From: Pempheris klunzingeri
Taxonomy: Eukaryota > Chordata > Actinopteri > Acropomatiformes > Pempheridae
Length of the DNA stretch: 64,000 nucleotides
Direction of reading: 5' to 3'
Assembly: GCF_042242105.1 (NCBI RefSeq)
Contig: NC_092029.1
Location: 14,432,885-14,496,884, forward strand
The notes beneath the pieces are model-generated. The model worked only from the letters and a program-made list of their open reading frames with translations, was not told the DNA's origin and searched no databases. This document shows positions 19,190 through 32,400 of this stretch, piece by piece. The position numbers and the translations under genes are program-made. Positions within the stretch are counted from its first letter, which is position 1; each line of letters starts with the position of its first letter.

Positions 19190-19850
19190 AGGTTAGTTTA
19201 GCTTAGCATTAAGACTGCAAGCAGGCAGCCTCGACTAGCCTGGCTCCGTCCAAAAGTAATCCCACCATCACCACCTCTAAAGCTCCCTAAAAACTGATAT
19301 GTAAAAAAAAGACAGGTTTTGATATTACAGGGGTTCCATGCCGAACTATTTCTTGGCCAGGTGAAGATGACAAGACTGTGGGGATTACATACACTCTAGG
19401 CAAATTTTGACCACATGATTTCATGTTGCCTCACCCCAAACATCCAATGCACTAATTGTTAGCTTTAAGCGAGCTAGAAGTGTTCAGCTCAGCTTCTGAC
19501 TGTTCTCAGATCTCACCAAAAATCCTGGTTCTCTCTGTTTTTCCCTCCTGTCTCACTCCACCTTCCCCTTATGCCTGTACATGGACGGAGCACATTCATA
19601 AAGCCGTCATTTTGAACTCATGTGGACATGTTTTTACTTTAGTTTACAATGTAACCAGCTAAATTTGCATGTAATTGCTTACCAGTGGGATTGTATGCAA
19701 TCGCACTGCCTCTGAAATTCACCTTGTGTTCGATGTGTTGTTTCCCCCTTTTTACAGTCTTTATACTCAGCTCCATGGTGTTAGGGTCATGTTCACCATA
19801 TCAGATCGTTGTCAATCTTCCCAAAATGCCAAACTATTCCTTTAAGCTCT
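19190..19850 (+). repeat. dispersed repeat family A, copy 1
   Basis: Begins 'agtttagcttagcattaaga', continues 'ctagcctggctccgtccaaa' and 'cacctctaaagctccct', and ends 'ccaaaatgccaaactattcc'. It is shared with copies at 24,232-24,345 and 29,732-30,025. This is a very common type in percomorph genomes. Confidence 0.7.
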
Positions 19851-20049
19851 CATTTATCTCCTAAGGTGATCCCATTTCAGTGCACATCACAATTGGGGAT
19901 AGAACATTTTTTCTGCTCAGCTGTAGACAAGTGAAGCATGGGGAATTGTGAGGAAGTGGCCTGTTGAATAGCTGGATGCCAGCCTGTGTTGGTAGATAAG
20001 AGCCTGTCCTTGTTACTATCCAGAGCTGCCAGGAGGCCGGAGAAAACAA

Positions 20050-21340
20050 TCAGCTGTAATTATTCCCTGGGGCTCATAGAGGACCACAGCTGTTATCTGT
20101 CCTCTGCTGACGTGCACCGTGCCTGAAGTGATTTTCTCAAGTTGTAAATATCAATGAGGCAAGATGTGAAATATGCTACTACAGGGAGGTTATGATGCAT
20201 TTCTTCATACTTGTCTGTGATTTGATTCCTCATTTGAAGACCCAGAACCCTCAGTTTCACAGTTTGATGTGAGGCTTTTCGTGCATAGGTGATAATCATC
20301 ATGTGGATGCAAGTACACTCATTTCACACTCGCCTCTACAATGCAAAGGACCACGATGATTCAGGCTGTCCATGGTTGAGTGGTAACTGTGAGTTAACAT
20401 CCGAGAAGAGAAGGTGGGAACCCATATCAACTCATTGCATCAGTGACAGTAAAGGACGCCTGACTAATTACATTGGGACCCAAATACGGAGCCTGAATGT
20501 CGTGAGAAACACCAAATCAGTCACATGGTCATCTGACAAGTTTCCCACCCACAGCAGAGATTCCAGGAAGACCTGTGTGAGCGACTGCATACCTCAAGTC
20601 AGCCCTAGCAGCATGTCACCACACGTCACCACAAGCAAAGTCCAAATAAAGACCCGCCGACCGTCATGGTCACGCTCACACACCACAATCTGCGACACTC
20701 AAACTGTGGGTCCTTTACTTTAGAAAGAATGATAAACCCCGCTATAGGCTGGACCCTCAAAACACATTGCAGGAATGTATCTGCATGGTGGTGGTACTTC
20801 CTTGCAGATGCACCTGCTTTTGCAAACATTCATAAAAGAATAAAACAGAAACGTGTATAAAAAAACATGAATAAAAATATATGTGATATAAATGAACCCA
20901 AACTGAAGTTATGAAATAAAAGGCTTAAAGCTTTTAACGGTTTTGGCAAAACTTTGGCAACATTTGACATAAGAATGCAGAACTTTAAAACACCTCACGC
21001 AGTCAGCAAAACACCAGGAGGGACACAAAAAATGCTAAACTGCAGAGAACAGGAGACCTACACTTACACAATGCATTCCCTGACTTAATTTGTCAATACA
21101 GGCTGTGGATTTTTCCTTTGACAATGACTTAAACGTGAGCTGTGATTACTAAACATTTACTCAACACTACCCCTTAGTTACTAAATCGCGTGAGTCATCA
21201 CTTTGACTGAGAGAGTCAAAACACTGCCAAGACAATCCAGCCCGTTTTACAGCAACGTTACAAGTAAAACAAACTCTGGTTTGTGACATGAGAACTAGGT
21301 CACAGCAGAGCCAAGAGGTGCAGAGCAGAAAGCAGCAGCA
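20050..21340. other. intergenic/5' region without recognisable gene
   Basis: Open frames here (e.g. 20,289-20,723 plus strand) have no domain, splice context or codon pattern that I recognise. Confidence 0.5.
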
Positions 21341-21344
21341 TCTT

Positions 21345-21410
21345 ACCTTTGGGCTCACTGCACTGCTGAAGTGGTCAGCCTGAGGAAGTGGTAGATTTTA
21401 TACAGAGCTA
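21345..21410 (-). promoter_or_regulatory. possible upstream promoter and non-coding first exon of sytl3
   Basis: On the minus strand a TATAAAA box (about 21,394-21,400) is followed about 45-50 nt later by CCCAAAG|GTAAGATG, a strong donor at about 21,347-21,346. No coding gene lies between here and the sytl3 ATG 3 kb downstream on the same strand, so this could be its 5' UTR exon. This is inference from two short signals only. Confidence 0.3.
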
Positions 21411-21879
21411 AACATACAGGGCTCAGTTTCCTTCCTTTTTGTGTTCACACATACTGCTGCAATCTGGAGATGGCAACAGAGCAACTACTGACTTGTTATA
21501 TCATATTTTGTCTGAAAGCTTTGCTTTGCTTTGGCGGTGGCTCTGTGTGCAGTGTGTGTGTGTGTACGGCTGTGTCTGTGATCTAAGTGTAATAGGGAAG
21601 CAATAAAGAGTAAAAGAAGAGTAGAAGAGGTTTGTTTTATGAAATTGTGCATTGGACCATCACTGCCATTTCTGACAACACTGAAAAAAAAAAAAAAGCT
21701 GAAAAACACTGTAGAAGTGGCTAAGTCACAAATGACTGCCAACCTCAACTTCCAGACAGTCACTGTGAAGAGAAAAGATAAAAAGATTGAACAGAAACCT
21801 TTCGATCAGCCACCCCCCCTCCTGGCCCCCCCACCCCAAACCCGACCCCACCCTAATCCTGCCCACAGGAACACACATG

Positions 21880-21883
<4 letters not shown>

Positions 21884-21926
<43 letters not shown>
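21884..21926. repeat. (CA)n microsatellite
   Basis: About 21 CA units after a C-rich segment (21,810-21,865). A second, shorter CA run is at 22,239-22,258. Confidence 0.95.
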
Positions 21927-21929
<3 letters not shown>

Positions 21930-22976
21930 TAGATTCCTAATGAGCCTACTGGGCACAGACAGACAGGCACAACATGACTATAAAACGATATAAAATGACT
22001 TCAAACAGGCATGAAATTACTACAGAAAGACACTTAACAAATACAAAGATGCAAAACAGAAAAACAGAGACACTAAATGACTAAAATGTATAAAAGAAGT
22101 TCAAACTGAAAACAAAGAAACACAAGCCAACATGTTTGTAGTCATTTTTATGTCTCACTCATATGTAGGTCTGTCTGTATGTCTGTGCCCAGGGGCAAAT
22201 TTAGCCATAATCCATCCATGCACACATGAATCCCCGTACACACACACACACACACACATTTGACAATTATCTCAAAAATGCAATTCTCCAAAAATTTACA
22301 AAATACTAAAAACAACATGAGTGCTGTATGAAGAAAATAAAAAAATAACAACCATGAACATACAACAACATCATTTGGAAGGCTTTTCTAATGTGTTTTT
22401 TTTTTTTCTTCATTTCTCACGTTGGGCATTTTTCCGGCTGCTGCAGCCAGCTCTCCAGATGTTCGGCAGCAGTCACAACTGTTTCCAGATTGTCGTGTGT
22501 TCCTCCTGCCAATAAAAGTAATTGTAGTATAAATAGAATCTTCTTCCATCAGTAAATGTTTTTCCCTTTTTTTTTGTTCCTGCCATAACTTCCCATCTGA
22601 GGAAGGACTTTGGAGCCACTCAGCAGATGTGACGGCATCTTTGGTTCAGAGCTCCAGAGACTCATTTATAAAAAAAAAAGCGTTTTCTCTATAAAATCAT
22701 CTATAAAACATGATCAAAAACAGATATACAGTATAAACGGTTTTCACACATTGAACAATTATAAAACATTTTTTTGGGAATCAGACATATTACAAAAAAC
22801 CTGGATGGAACTTAATGTTTGGGTCATTTTGGTTTGATAACTTCTACATAAGTGAGGCACCTGTTGAACCCACTGATGGTGGATTAACTGTGTCCACGTG
22901 GACAGAGGCCTGTAGCGCAGACCAATATGGCTTCCTTTAAAAAATATCAAAGCTTCATTGGATGACGTCTCTGACT

Positions 22977-25900
22977 TTAGGCAGTCTGTAGAAGAGTCTT
23001 GAGCTGTAACGTCTCTTCCACTGACAACCTGTCGTGGTAGAAGCTGAGTCCGGTCAGGAGCTCGATGTCTCTGACTCGCGCCGTGTGAAACTGCAGCCAT
23101 TCCTCCACCCACACCAAGTCTGACCCATCCTGGGGGAAAAAAAATTGAGCAAATTAAATTAAAAAGATGAACCAAGCAAACCTTTTTTTGAATCTTTCAG
23201 ATTTGATCACTTTTTCTGCTGTAGGATCCGTCAGCAGGTTTCCACAGAGGCAGGCTGACGTGTAAAACCGAATAGGAGAGGAGTCAGCGGTGTTACTCAC
23301 AGCGCAGCTCTCTGTGTAGTCCGGCCTGTGGGGCAGGATGAAGGACTTGGCCTGCAGGGGACCCTCGCAGTTAACAGGGCTGAAGGTCGAGTTCTCGCAG
23401 CTGGTCAGGATCATGAAGAAATGTGTTGGGATGGGAGCCTCATTCCTGGAGAAACATGAGATCGGAGGGTTTAAAAGAAGGTGCTGCCTCCATTCTGGAA
23501 AGCTCCCATTTTTACTTTTGATGTGTGCAGAAAAAAGTCAACACAATGCTTCATTCATAAAAACCACACACAACCACATCAAAACAAACAAGGTTACTAC
23601 TCAAAATGGCTGTCATGGCTGATAATGAAACTTCCTTTTAGGTTTCAGACGGATGAAAATATTGCTCGTTCTTCTATAACCAATGTTAGAAGGTTGCGTT
23701 TACAAAATAAATTCAAACCTTTATTGCTCACCGATTATCATAAGGACAACTGATTTATTTTAAGATTCTCAAATGTAAGGATTTTTCTCGCATTTTCTCT
23801 TTTTCTCACATTTTTAGAAAAAACAGTCATCAATTTTAATGAGAAAATAATTGTCAGACTGATTGATCATGTAGCTCTTTGCTGGGTGCAGCCCTAATCG
23901 ATAGTGTGAGAGTGCGTGCTGCTGACTCACCCTGAGATGGCTTTGAGTGCATCTACGCTTCCATCATAGTCTTCATCGAATATCGGCCCACTCATGATGT
24001 TCACTCCGTTCAGCCGTTGTGAATATTTTGGCAGCAGGACATCATGGACGTGGGTCCAAACGTCTGCAGTTGGGGAAAATACACACAAAAACTTTTTACC
24101 TCTTATACACCACAATGGACGTTACTGGGGTGTATAGAAAGAAGGCATTGATTACGTCATTACAAACCAAAACTTAGAGTGATAACGTGAATTTTGGGAG
24201 ATCAATACAGCTCTCATGTCTGCCTTTTTAATAGCATAAAGACTGGAAACAGCGAGTCTGGCTCCGTCCGCAGGTAACTAAACCTGCATACCAGCACCTC
24301 TAACACTCACTAATCTATATATTATACCTCATTATTTCATTTATACATTGTTTATACATTGTTTATTAAACAAATGAGATGCAACTTGTTCATCAGTGTT
24401 CGAAAGTGAATAAACACATTTCACAAAGTGTATTGACCCGTTAAATGTTCATTTTATTGTGTATGCAATATTGTTTGAATCTAATATTTTCATTTGATCA
24501 TGTTAAGCTATTTCATACATTTGCAGTATGATACTTAAATCAATAAACTAACTAACTGACCTGGTCTCTCAGAGCTTTGGTGTCCACAGAGTGTAAACAT
24601 AGTATTATGTCACCAGGGGGCAGAATCTGTCAGCTGAGTCACATTTCAGTTTACAACATACACAAACGCCAATGCATAGAGGGTATTTTTCCCTTCCAGT
24701 GGGACCTCATACTAGTGAGGGAGAGTTTCCATGTGTAGCGTGGGTGGTCCCAGTGGAAACCCGGCCAGAGCTGTGCTGTTTGAAACACTCAGATTTTTAA
24801 CACATGCTTCAGCCAACTCAATCAACAAGTCTCAACAAAATCGTGGGCTTGTCTGTGCAGCCGAGCAGGAAACAGCATGACTTCATCATATCATATCAGC
24901 ACCCGCAAGCTGTCACATATGATGCAGGTGGTTTTGCAATGCTGTGTCATACTGTGATGGCAGATACAGACTTAATCCTCACAGGGTTTACGACAGCATT
25001 GGGCAATACATCCGTATGAGTTAAGGAAGAACAATTAAGGGGGCGAATTCCAGTTCATGTGTAGTCTTGATCATTTAAAACACAAAGAGTGACATCATAT
25101 ATATATAGTCCCACCTACTGTGTTTTTAGAGCACAGTGTGGTGAATTACAAAGTAAGAGTGATTACAAAGTAAACCACCTTCAAAGTGAATCTTATTGTG
25201 AAAAAACCCGTTGTGTCTACAGAGGGATGGCAGGAGGTCTGGAAAGGTTCTTCTAACTAAACCTTTAATTGTGCTTTACTGAAAGAGCTTAACTAAATTA
25301 AAGTACAGTAGACTCATATAATCACAGCGGTTAGAGCTTTGGACTCCTATTATGTATATTTAAGAACTAAAAGTACAGTTTGTGTTTTACAGTCACGCTT
25401 CATGAGTATAATACTGACTCACGAGAACGGGAGAGCCACAATACCTGCTCTCGGAAAAAAATTGATGGTTGAACAATTTAACAAAACAGAGCATGACATA
25501 ATGAGTAGTTGTGATCCAGAGTAGCTCTTTAGTTGACTAGTTAATTAAATTGTTAAGCTCTCATTCAGCTCAAGAGCTCTCAGTCAGTCTGCAAATGAAC
25601 CCTCCTGGTTCAAGTTTTCACTCATGCATTGCCCTGATTCCCATTTTCCAGCTTTGGGTGCAGCTACAAAACCAGGAGGCAATAAATATTTGCACGGCTG
25701 AATCACCTTTAAATGCAGGGAACATCGGGGCCATGTTGCTTGTGAGTAGAGATTCCGTCTCAGATCCGCTGGCACTCAGATCTATAGAGAGAAAATGCGA
25801 GGTGAGGGAAAAGTAAATTTGTTGTGCAATTTTTGTATGGATTTAAAAAAAAAAGCCTGTAATGTGTACTGTGAAAACAAGGGATAAAGACTGACTATCA

Positions 25901-26419
25901 ATCAATCACTGCATCTAAAAATGTCAGACATTTTCCAACAGTCCTTGGTGATCCAACCCAATGTGATGTTTTGTCCGACCCAAAGATAGTCAATTTTTTT
26001 ATGAATGATTCATCAGTCGTCAAAACACTTGCAGATTAATTCTCTGGCGGTCGCCTAATTGATTAATCTAACTAACTTTAGTCATTAAACTGCACAAATC
26101 ACAGTCTGGGATCACTTTCTACCAGAGCCATGACGAAAATAAAATGTCTAATTTTGGTTAGTTCACCTTCCTCACAGCTGTTGGGGAGTTTTTATTTCAC
26201 TTTCTCAGTCTGCCACTTCCTTTTGTGGGGGTACCTTAAACCTGAATCTGATTAAAAACACATTGAATCTGTTGTGTCTCAATCAGGGGGGGGGGATGGG
26301 ACACTCTTTACTGTTACAGACCAAAGGCATGGGTGCATTTTTACATGAGAATGTGGCTCTGAAACGCGTCAACTTGAATTCAACACCCAGCTGGTGACAG
26401 CCTGCCATGACCCCCTCCA

Positions 26420-26458
<39 letters not shown>

Positions 26459-29400
26459 CACTCACTGGGGGGATGCAGCAGGCCGTAGGACAGAGCGGGG
26501 TCGTCTCTGTAGCGCAGACACAGCTGGCTGGCGGCCGATGGGATGCGTACGTCAGCACGAACACATGCCTCCGACTCTGGACTCAGGGGCTGGACTCTGG
26601 TCTGAGAGAGAAGATCAGTCAGTGGTGGTCAGAGTGGAGCCGGACTCTGACTGTTGTGTAAGATCACTTGGCTTGGTTTTGCTTTGCCTGTGTATGTGGG
26701 TAATCGAAGGCACTGTACCGTGTCTGTATGCAGAGCTCTTTAAAAATCTCACTCCAATCCCCTGTTACAGGTGAACATGAAAGATTTCTTTTATATATTT
26801 TGGAATTTCATCAGAGGGTTTTTAATTTCCAAATGATTTCTAAGAGGATTCCTGCTTGGAATGATGAAAATTGGTGCTTAATACAGGGAAAATATATATA
26901 TGTTCATTTGTAACAAATCAATCAATCCAATTCACAAATTCCAATCAATTACCAGTGTAATGTAGCTGAACATGCAACAAGCTGGGGCTAAAGGGAATAT
27001 CTCAGATCTTTGGGCTTAAACCAAAGTTTTAGACAAATTGAAATTTAAAGCTGATACCGTAAAGTCGTCAGAATTCATCCTGATGGTGACACAACTGTCT
27101 GGGATATTTAACTCAGGGACTCACAAAAGTCAGTATGCTTCATCCTCTGGGGACCATGAATGTGTGTAAAAATCATAAGATATTTCACTTTTGGACCACT
27201 TTGGTCCAGATATTGCCAACCGTAGAGTCACACTGCTGGCGAGGCTAAACGTATAAAATGTGTTTACAGGCAAGCATTCATGTCCACATCAATGGGGAAT
27301 AAATCATAATGGAGTGATAAAACAATAATGATGATTTAAATGGAGCTTTTCATTCAAGGCAATTCCTTTTCCCCCTCTAAATGATACCAATTCATGCTGT
27401 ACAGCTCTTAACAAGAACCTTATTCTCATTGGGAATTTAATGACTGCTAAAGGCATTACTGAATTTTCAAGCCCCGCTTACAGGCAGAAAAATAAAGCAT
27501 CAAAAGCTCTGCATATTTTCAAACATCCCGTACTGTATTTACAAGAATAGAGATGTTTAACTTAACCAGCAGCATGGCCTCACGCTTTCCATTGATTCAT
27601 TGATTTTCTAGTAGGCAAACTAGCTTGAAGCTAGCTTTATATGGAGATGTTCGCTTTGACAAGATGTGAAATTGGAGTTTTCTGTGGGAGTACAAGTGGG
27701 CGGAGGAGAATACAGTAAATAATGCTGCGACACAGATCTAAAAGAAACAATGTGAACCACGATTCTTGCAGGCCCAAATGACAAACAGAGAATAAAGTAC
27801 AAGCCATATTTAGCTCGTATTGTATTTGGACAAAGTTGGAATCAAAACAAATCTACATCCTCACTTGCTCCATCATTCAGACAGTAATGTACAACAGTGT
27901 AAACTCTTCCGGGAATGTATCATGCTGCCTGAGGTCATGGTTTACACCAAAGCTCAACCGTGTAATGAGAAAGACACTGTTAGAGCCAACAAGAGCAGAG
28001 AAGATGAGTAACAGCGGCTTATATAAAGCCAGGAAAGACCGTACATGCTATGTTTAGAGATTAAAAGACAGCTCCAAACAGCGGGCTCACCAGAGGCTGG
28101 ATGGTGTACGACACCCAGAGGGGCATGAGGCGGTCTTTGCTGTATCCGCTGAGGTAGTCGGACTGGTGGAGAAGACAAAAGGTGGCACCTGGTTGGAGGA
28201 CTCCAGGGGTGCCAAAGGGATGGTGGAGGCGACGCAACCTGGCTTTAACACCTAAAGGGAAAATGTTTAAACCTATGTATATGTATAAATTCTTCCTAAA
28301 AAAAAAAAAAAAACACTGGAAATTCAAAGAAAAGAAAATGATACTCACTGGAATTAGTGGTCATGAGATGTCTGTTCATATCCGTCTCCTGAAAGAAATT
28401 CACGTCTTTTTAGTATGACTGCATTAAATACTTTACAATCTACCATACGTTCACATCAGTATGTGAAGCCTGTGAAGTTTCAAAGCATCTGCACAGGCAG
28501 GATTTTTTGCAGATTACTGTGCAGAAAAGTTCAGAAAATGGCTAAAAAACAGTACGCAGGGAAACTGATGGACAGAAGCTGCCGTGCCAAGAGTCACGCT
28601 GCTAGTCTGGCTAAAAACAACACGTGGCCTCTTGTTAACTTGTTAACGCCTACCATGGCCTTGGTTTGGGACGCACAGGTGCACTGCAGGTCTTCAGCAG
28701 GGACGGGGTCAAGGGCCTCACAGGGGGTGTCGTGGGAGAGCTGCGCTGGGTGAACCGGCAGGTGGACGGGACGCTTCAGAAGGTGGTTCAGGCTGCCGTG
28801 AGTCCCGTTGTTTGGAGCGGGGCGAATACCCAGGAGATCTGGGGGGAGAGGGGGAGAGAAAAGGACGGGAAGTGTATTTCAACGAAGAACAGGACATTTG
28901 TATCACACACACACTGGAGGCAGCGCAGCACGTCAGTACAAATTCAGCCATCATCGCTGACAGTTATAATAACACCTTATTCACCAGAGTCATCACACAG
29001 CAGAGATACAACAACTACAATGTTGTCAGTTGGGTCAAGTAACATAAGGGATCACACAAGTTTCACTCGACTGTATTTAAGCTAAACGAAGGCAGAAAGC
29101 TGCTTTTATATGGAGTTTTTTACTTTAAGGTGTTACCAAAGGAGCAAATGTCCATTGACGTCATATATGAGGATATCATATGTCTGAGAGCTACTCTACT
29201 TGGCTCTGTTCCTCTTTTTACTGAAATGTGGCCACTTTTATTTCCAACAGTTCTCTTTTTGGAACCAAACTGAAATTCATTCAGAAGAAGTGCACCTGTT
29301 TCCTCTTTTGAACTGTGCTCTGAATGCGGTTGGCATTGCATTATATCTTTTCTCCCTACGACTTAACTAGGTCCAGGCACCAGGAGATGAAGGATGTCTT

Positions 29401-32400
29401 GTGGGTATGATTTGTATCTTTAGGTTAGGTTTGGGGGATTATCTCTCAATTTAGGTTAGCTGCAAAACTCATTGATCTGAAAGTCATTGGAAACAACCAA
29501 TGAACTCATTGCAGGAATTTCTCATCTTAGTTGCTTTCTTTGCCGGAGTTATCAATCAATCAATCAATGAATCTTCACTTATATAACACCAATTCATAAC
29601 AGCGCTATCTCAAGACACTTTCCATAAAGGGCAGGTCTAGACGAAACTCTTTAATTAAGAGAGAGACCCAACGATTCAGGAACTCAAAATTCAGGTTTCC
29701 AGAATCTCCACATGAGCATGCATCACCTTCAATAGCTTAGCTTAGCACAAAGACTGGAAACAGGGGGAAACAACTAGCCTGGTAACAAAATCCACCTACC
29801 ATCATGCCTGAAGCTCATTAATTATAAAATTATATCTTGTTTGTTTAAATATACAAAAACTAAAGTTTAAAAATGATGCATGGTGGCTTTATGGAGACTT
29901 CCTGAAGTCTCCTCTGGTTGCCTGGCAACCTCACATGACAACAAAACCTCAGGATATGAGTCGTTCTTCTCATGTAAGAAAGTCAATAAGCTTATTTCCC
30001 CAAAATGTCAAACTACTTTAAAAAAGGAATAAGAGGTTAGAGTAGAGGAGGATAAAGCAGAGTTCGCTGCACGGACAATAGCAAAGCAGCTTACCACACA
30101 TGAGGTTATATACTTCAATGTTTTCAAAAGGAGTCACAACAGTGTTGTCTTTGAATCCCGGACCGTAACCGATGAAGATCGCCTGGAAAAAGTAGAACCA
30201 TCAACATTCATTCATTCACCTGAAGACATTTCTGGATACAAATGAGAGAGATTACAGTGAACTGTCTGAACAACACCACCCAACAGTTTGTGAAATTAAA
30301 ACCTTCATTTTAAACTCCCTCTGTAAATAACGGGATGTCAAACACTCAATACCATAATTAGGCCCACGTGTAAATATTTGTAATGAACTAAATCAGTAAA
30401 ATTACCTTACATGACCTTTGCAAAATAACTTCGAGGAAATATGTTGGTTGGGTGGGATTTGGAGATATTTGCAGGTGAGTAAACGGTCTATTTCAAGCGC
30501 TCTTTGCTCTCTTTCTCCGCAGGCTGAAGGCCATTTGTGGGATAGTTGACTTTTAGGGAAATCAGCAGCCTTGTAAGCTAATTATACCGAGTCGAATTCC
30601 AGTGTAAACCACTTCCGAAGGCATACACAGACGTACTGTGACGACTGAAACGAAGGTGGCAGACATAAACAAATTCAATCCAAAGCAGGGAACAGAATCA
30701 GAGCGGAAGTGTAATTACAGCACTGAGCAGAGTTTTGGAGCTACACAGTATTTTTGTGTTTGGCACGTGTGTTTTTCATTCACAGGTACAGGGATATCTA
30801 GCATTTAGACTCAAACATGGACTTAAGAAATAAATAAAATCATGAACCTTGAGTATTGTTTGTCTTTTACTTCTTTTACACACCTCTTTTTTTCTAGAGT
30901 TTAAGCTCTGTATGCTGAAACAACATCCTACAAGATAAAGACTAAAACGTGAAGGCTCAAGGCCACTGATAAGCATCCTGAGAGATAAGCAACTACAGTT
31001 TGGTTTTGAGCAAACAGTTTAACCCTGAGCAGAGCTACTGAACCTCTGAGCCAACAGTGGAGAACTGTTGTTGAACCTGTCCGCTGCCACATGTGTGTGA
31101 GTGTAGCAGTAAAATATGAATCATGCACACTCGAGCTCAACAAACATGAGATTCCTTTTTGCTTTTTTTTTGGATAAGAATACATTTTTAAAAGCGCCTC
31201 ATGATTCAGCATCTGGCAATTTTCATGGAGGGTTTAAAGAGTTTCTATTTTCTTTTTTTAAGTCAGAGAATAAATTGTGGCCCAGTGGAAGCCCCATGTT
31301 GGATTATTCACAACAGTCGCAGTGAGTGGAGCGTTCTTCATCATCATGAGCTGCAGGAAGGGTTTATGCCTCAGTAGTGATGTGACAACAGTCAAGCATC
31401 TGTTGTTTTTTCTTTATCTAAACAGGATGGCAATGAACACACACATCTTTCCTTCCTCTGACCTGCATGTTGGTGAAGAGGTTATCTGAGCCGTGGAATC
31501 CACCAGTGCAGTACTTGATTTCCTTCCGGTTACTGTCGAGATGGAGAAAAATGGAGAGAAGAGACCATTATGTGATATTTACTGTGGTATTTACATCTTA
31601 CTTCGAAGGAACAGTTCCAAATAATCTCAATTTCAAGGTCAGCCAAGTTGAATTTTAATGGACCTAAAGAGTGAGTCGTATCATATGGCAAATATCTTCA
31701 GGTCAACTGATCAAATTCTTCAGTCTGAAGTAATTTTCCATGATTATGTGTTGATGCTATTCACCAAAGGAGTTGTACAACTCCTCTCTAACATATCGTG
31801 ATTCATTCATTAGAAATGCTTACTGTAAAACTCCTGAGTGTAGGAAGCAACTTTGTTCTCATCTGACAATAACGTCCTACTCCATGACAAACAAGACTTG
31901 TTACCAGTTGCACTAACAGCTCTGGTAACTTACATCTTTATCTTCATCGCTGGAAGACATCTGGCCCATTAAAACAGCAAAGTATCATACAGTCTCAGCT
32001 GACTGTTTTTCATCCCATATCCTTAAATTTTAAGACTGCCATTAAATTAAACGTAGAGGTATTTTTCCAACAGTCCTGCTCTTAAAACTCTCCAATCAGA
32101 TTCAATAACTGTGGCACAAAATAATCAGATATTTTGAAAGAGGCTTGAGCACCAGTTTCACCTCCAATTGTATTTATTTGCAGGGACAATCCTCATCGAG
32201 CCACATGGCTGTAAATGCACCTGTGTTAGCCAAAAGGCTAATAATGACAAGTTTAACTCATTTCTCTTGTCCTCCCCTCACTTTATCTCGCTTCACTTTG
32301 TGGCACTTAAATGTCCCCATGACTCGAGGCTGCAACATGCTTCTCTGTGTTTCTTTTATACTTATACATACAACTCAAAGAACGTTTTTCTTCTCTGCTC

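Larger units (their letters stand above)
22977..28838 (-). other. ENPP nuclease-like domain, exons 16-23
   Basis: Starts with [14 protein letters not shown] (exon 16), the hallmark closing the catalytic domain. It continues [20 protein letters not shown] (exon 18), CVRADVRIP (19), [12 protein letters not shown] (20), [17 protein letters not shown] (21, EF-hand-like Ca2+ loop), [12 protein letters not shown] (22) and [19 protein letters not shown] (23). It ends LKTLLQTA and TAA. This domain exists only in ENPP1-3, so the gene is not of the ENPP4-7 group despite lacking somatomedin-B. The catalytic His of true nucleases is not expected in this family. Confidence 0.92.

Noticed and set aside
21639..21956. 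Open frames with His-Thr or Cys-Val runs
   Set aside because: CA/TG microsatellite translations without start context or splice partners.
26394..26774. Open frames with long Thr-His repeats
   Set aside because: They are translations of the CA microsatellite; the real coding here is ENPP exon 19 on the minus strand.
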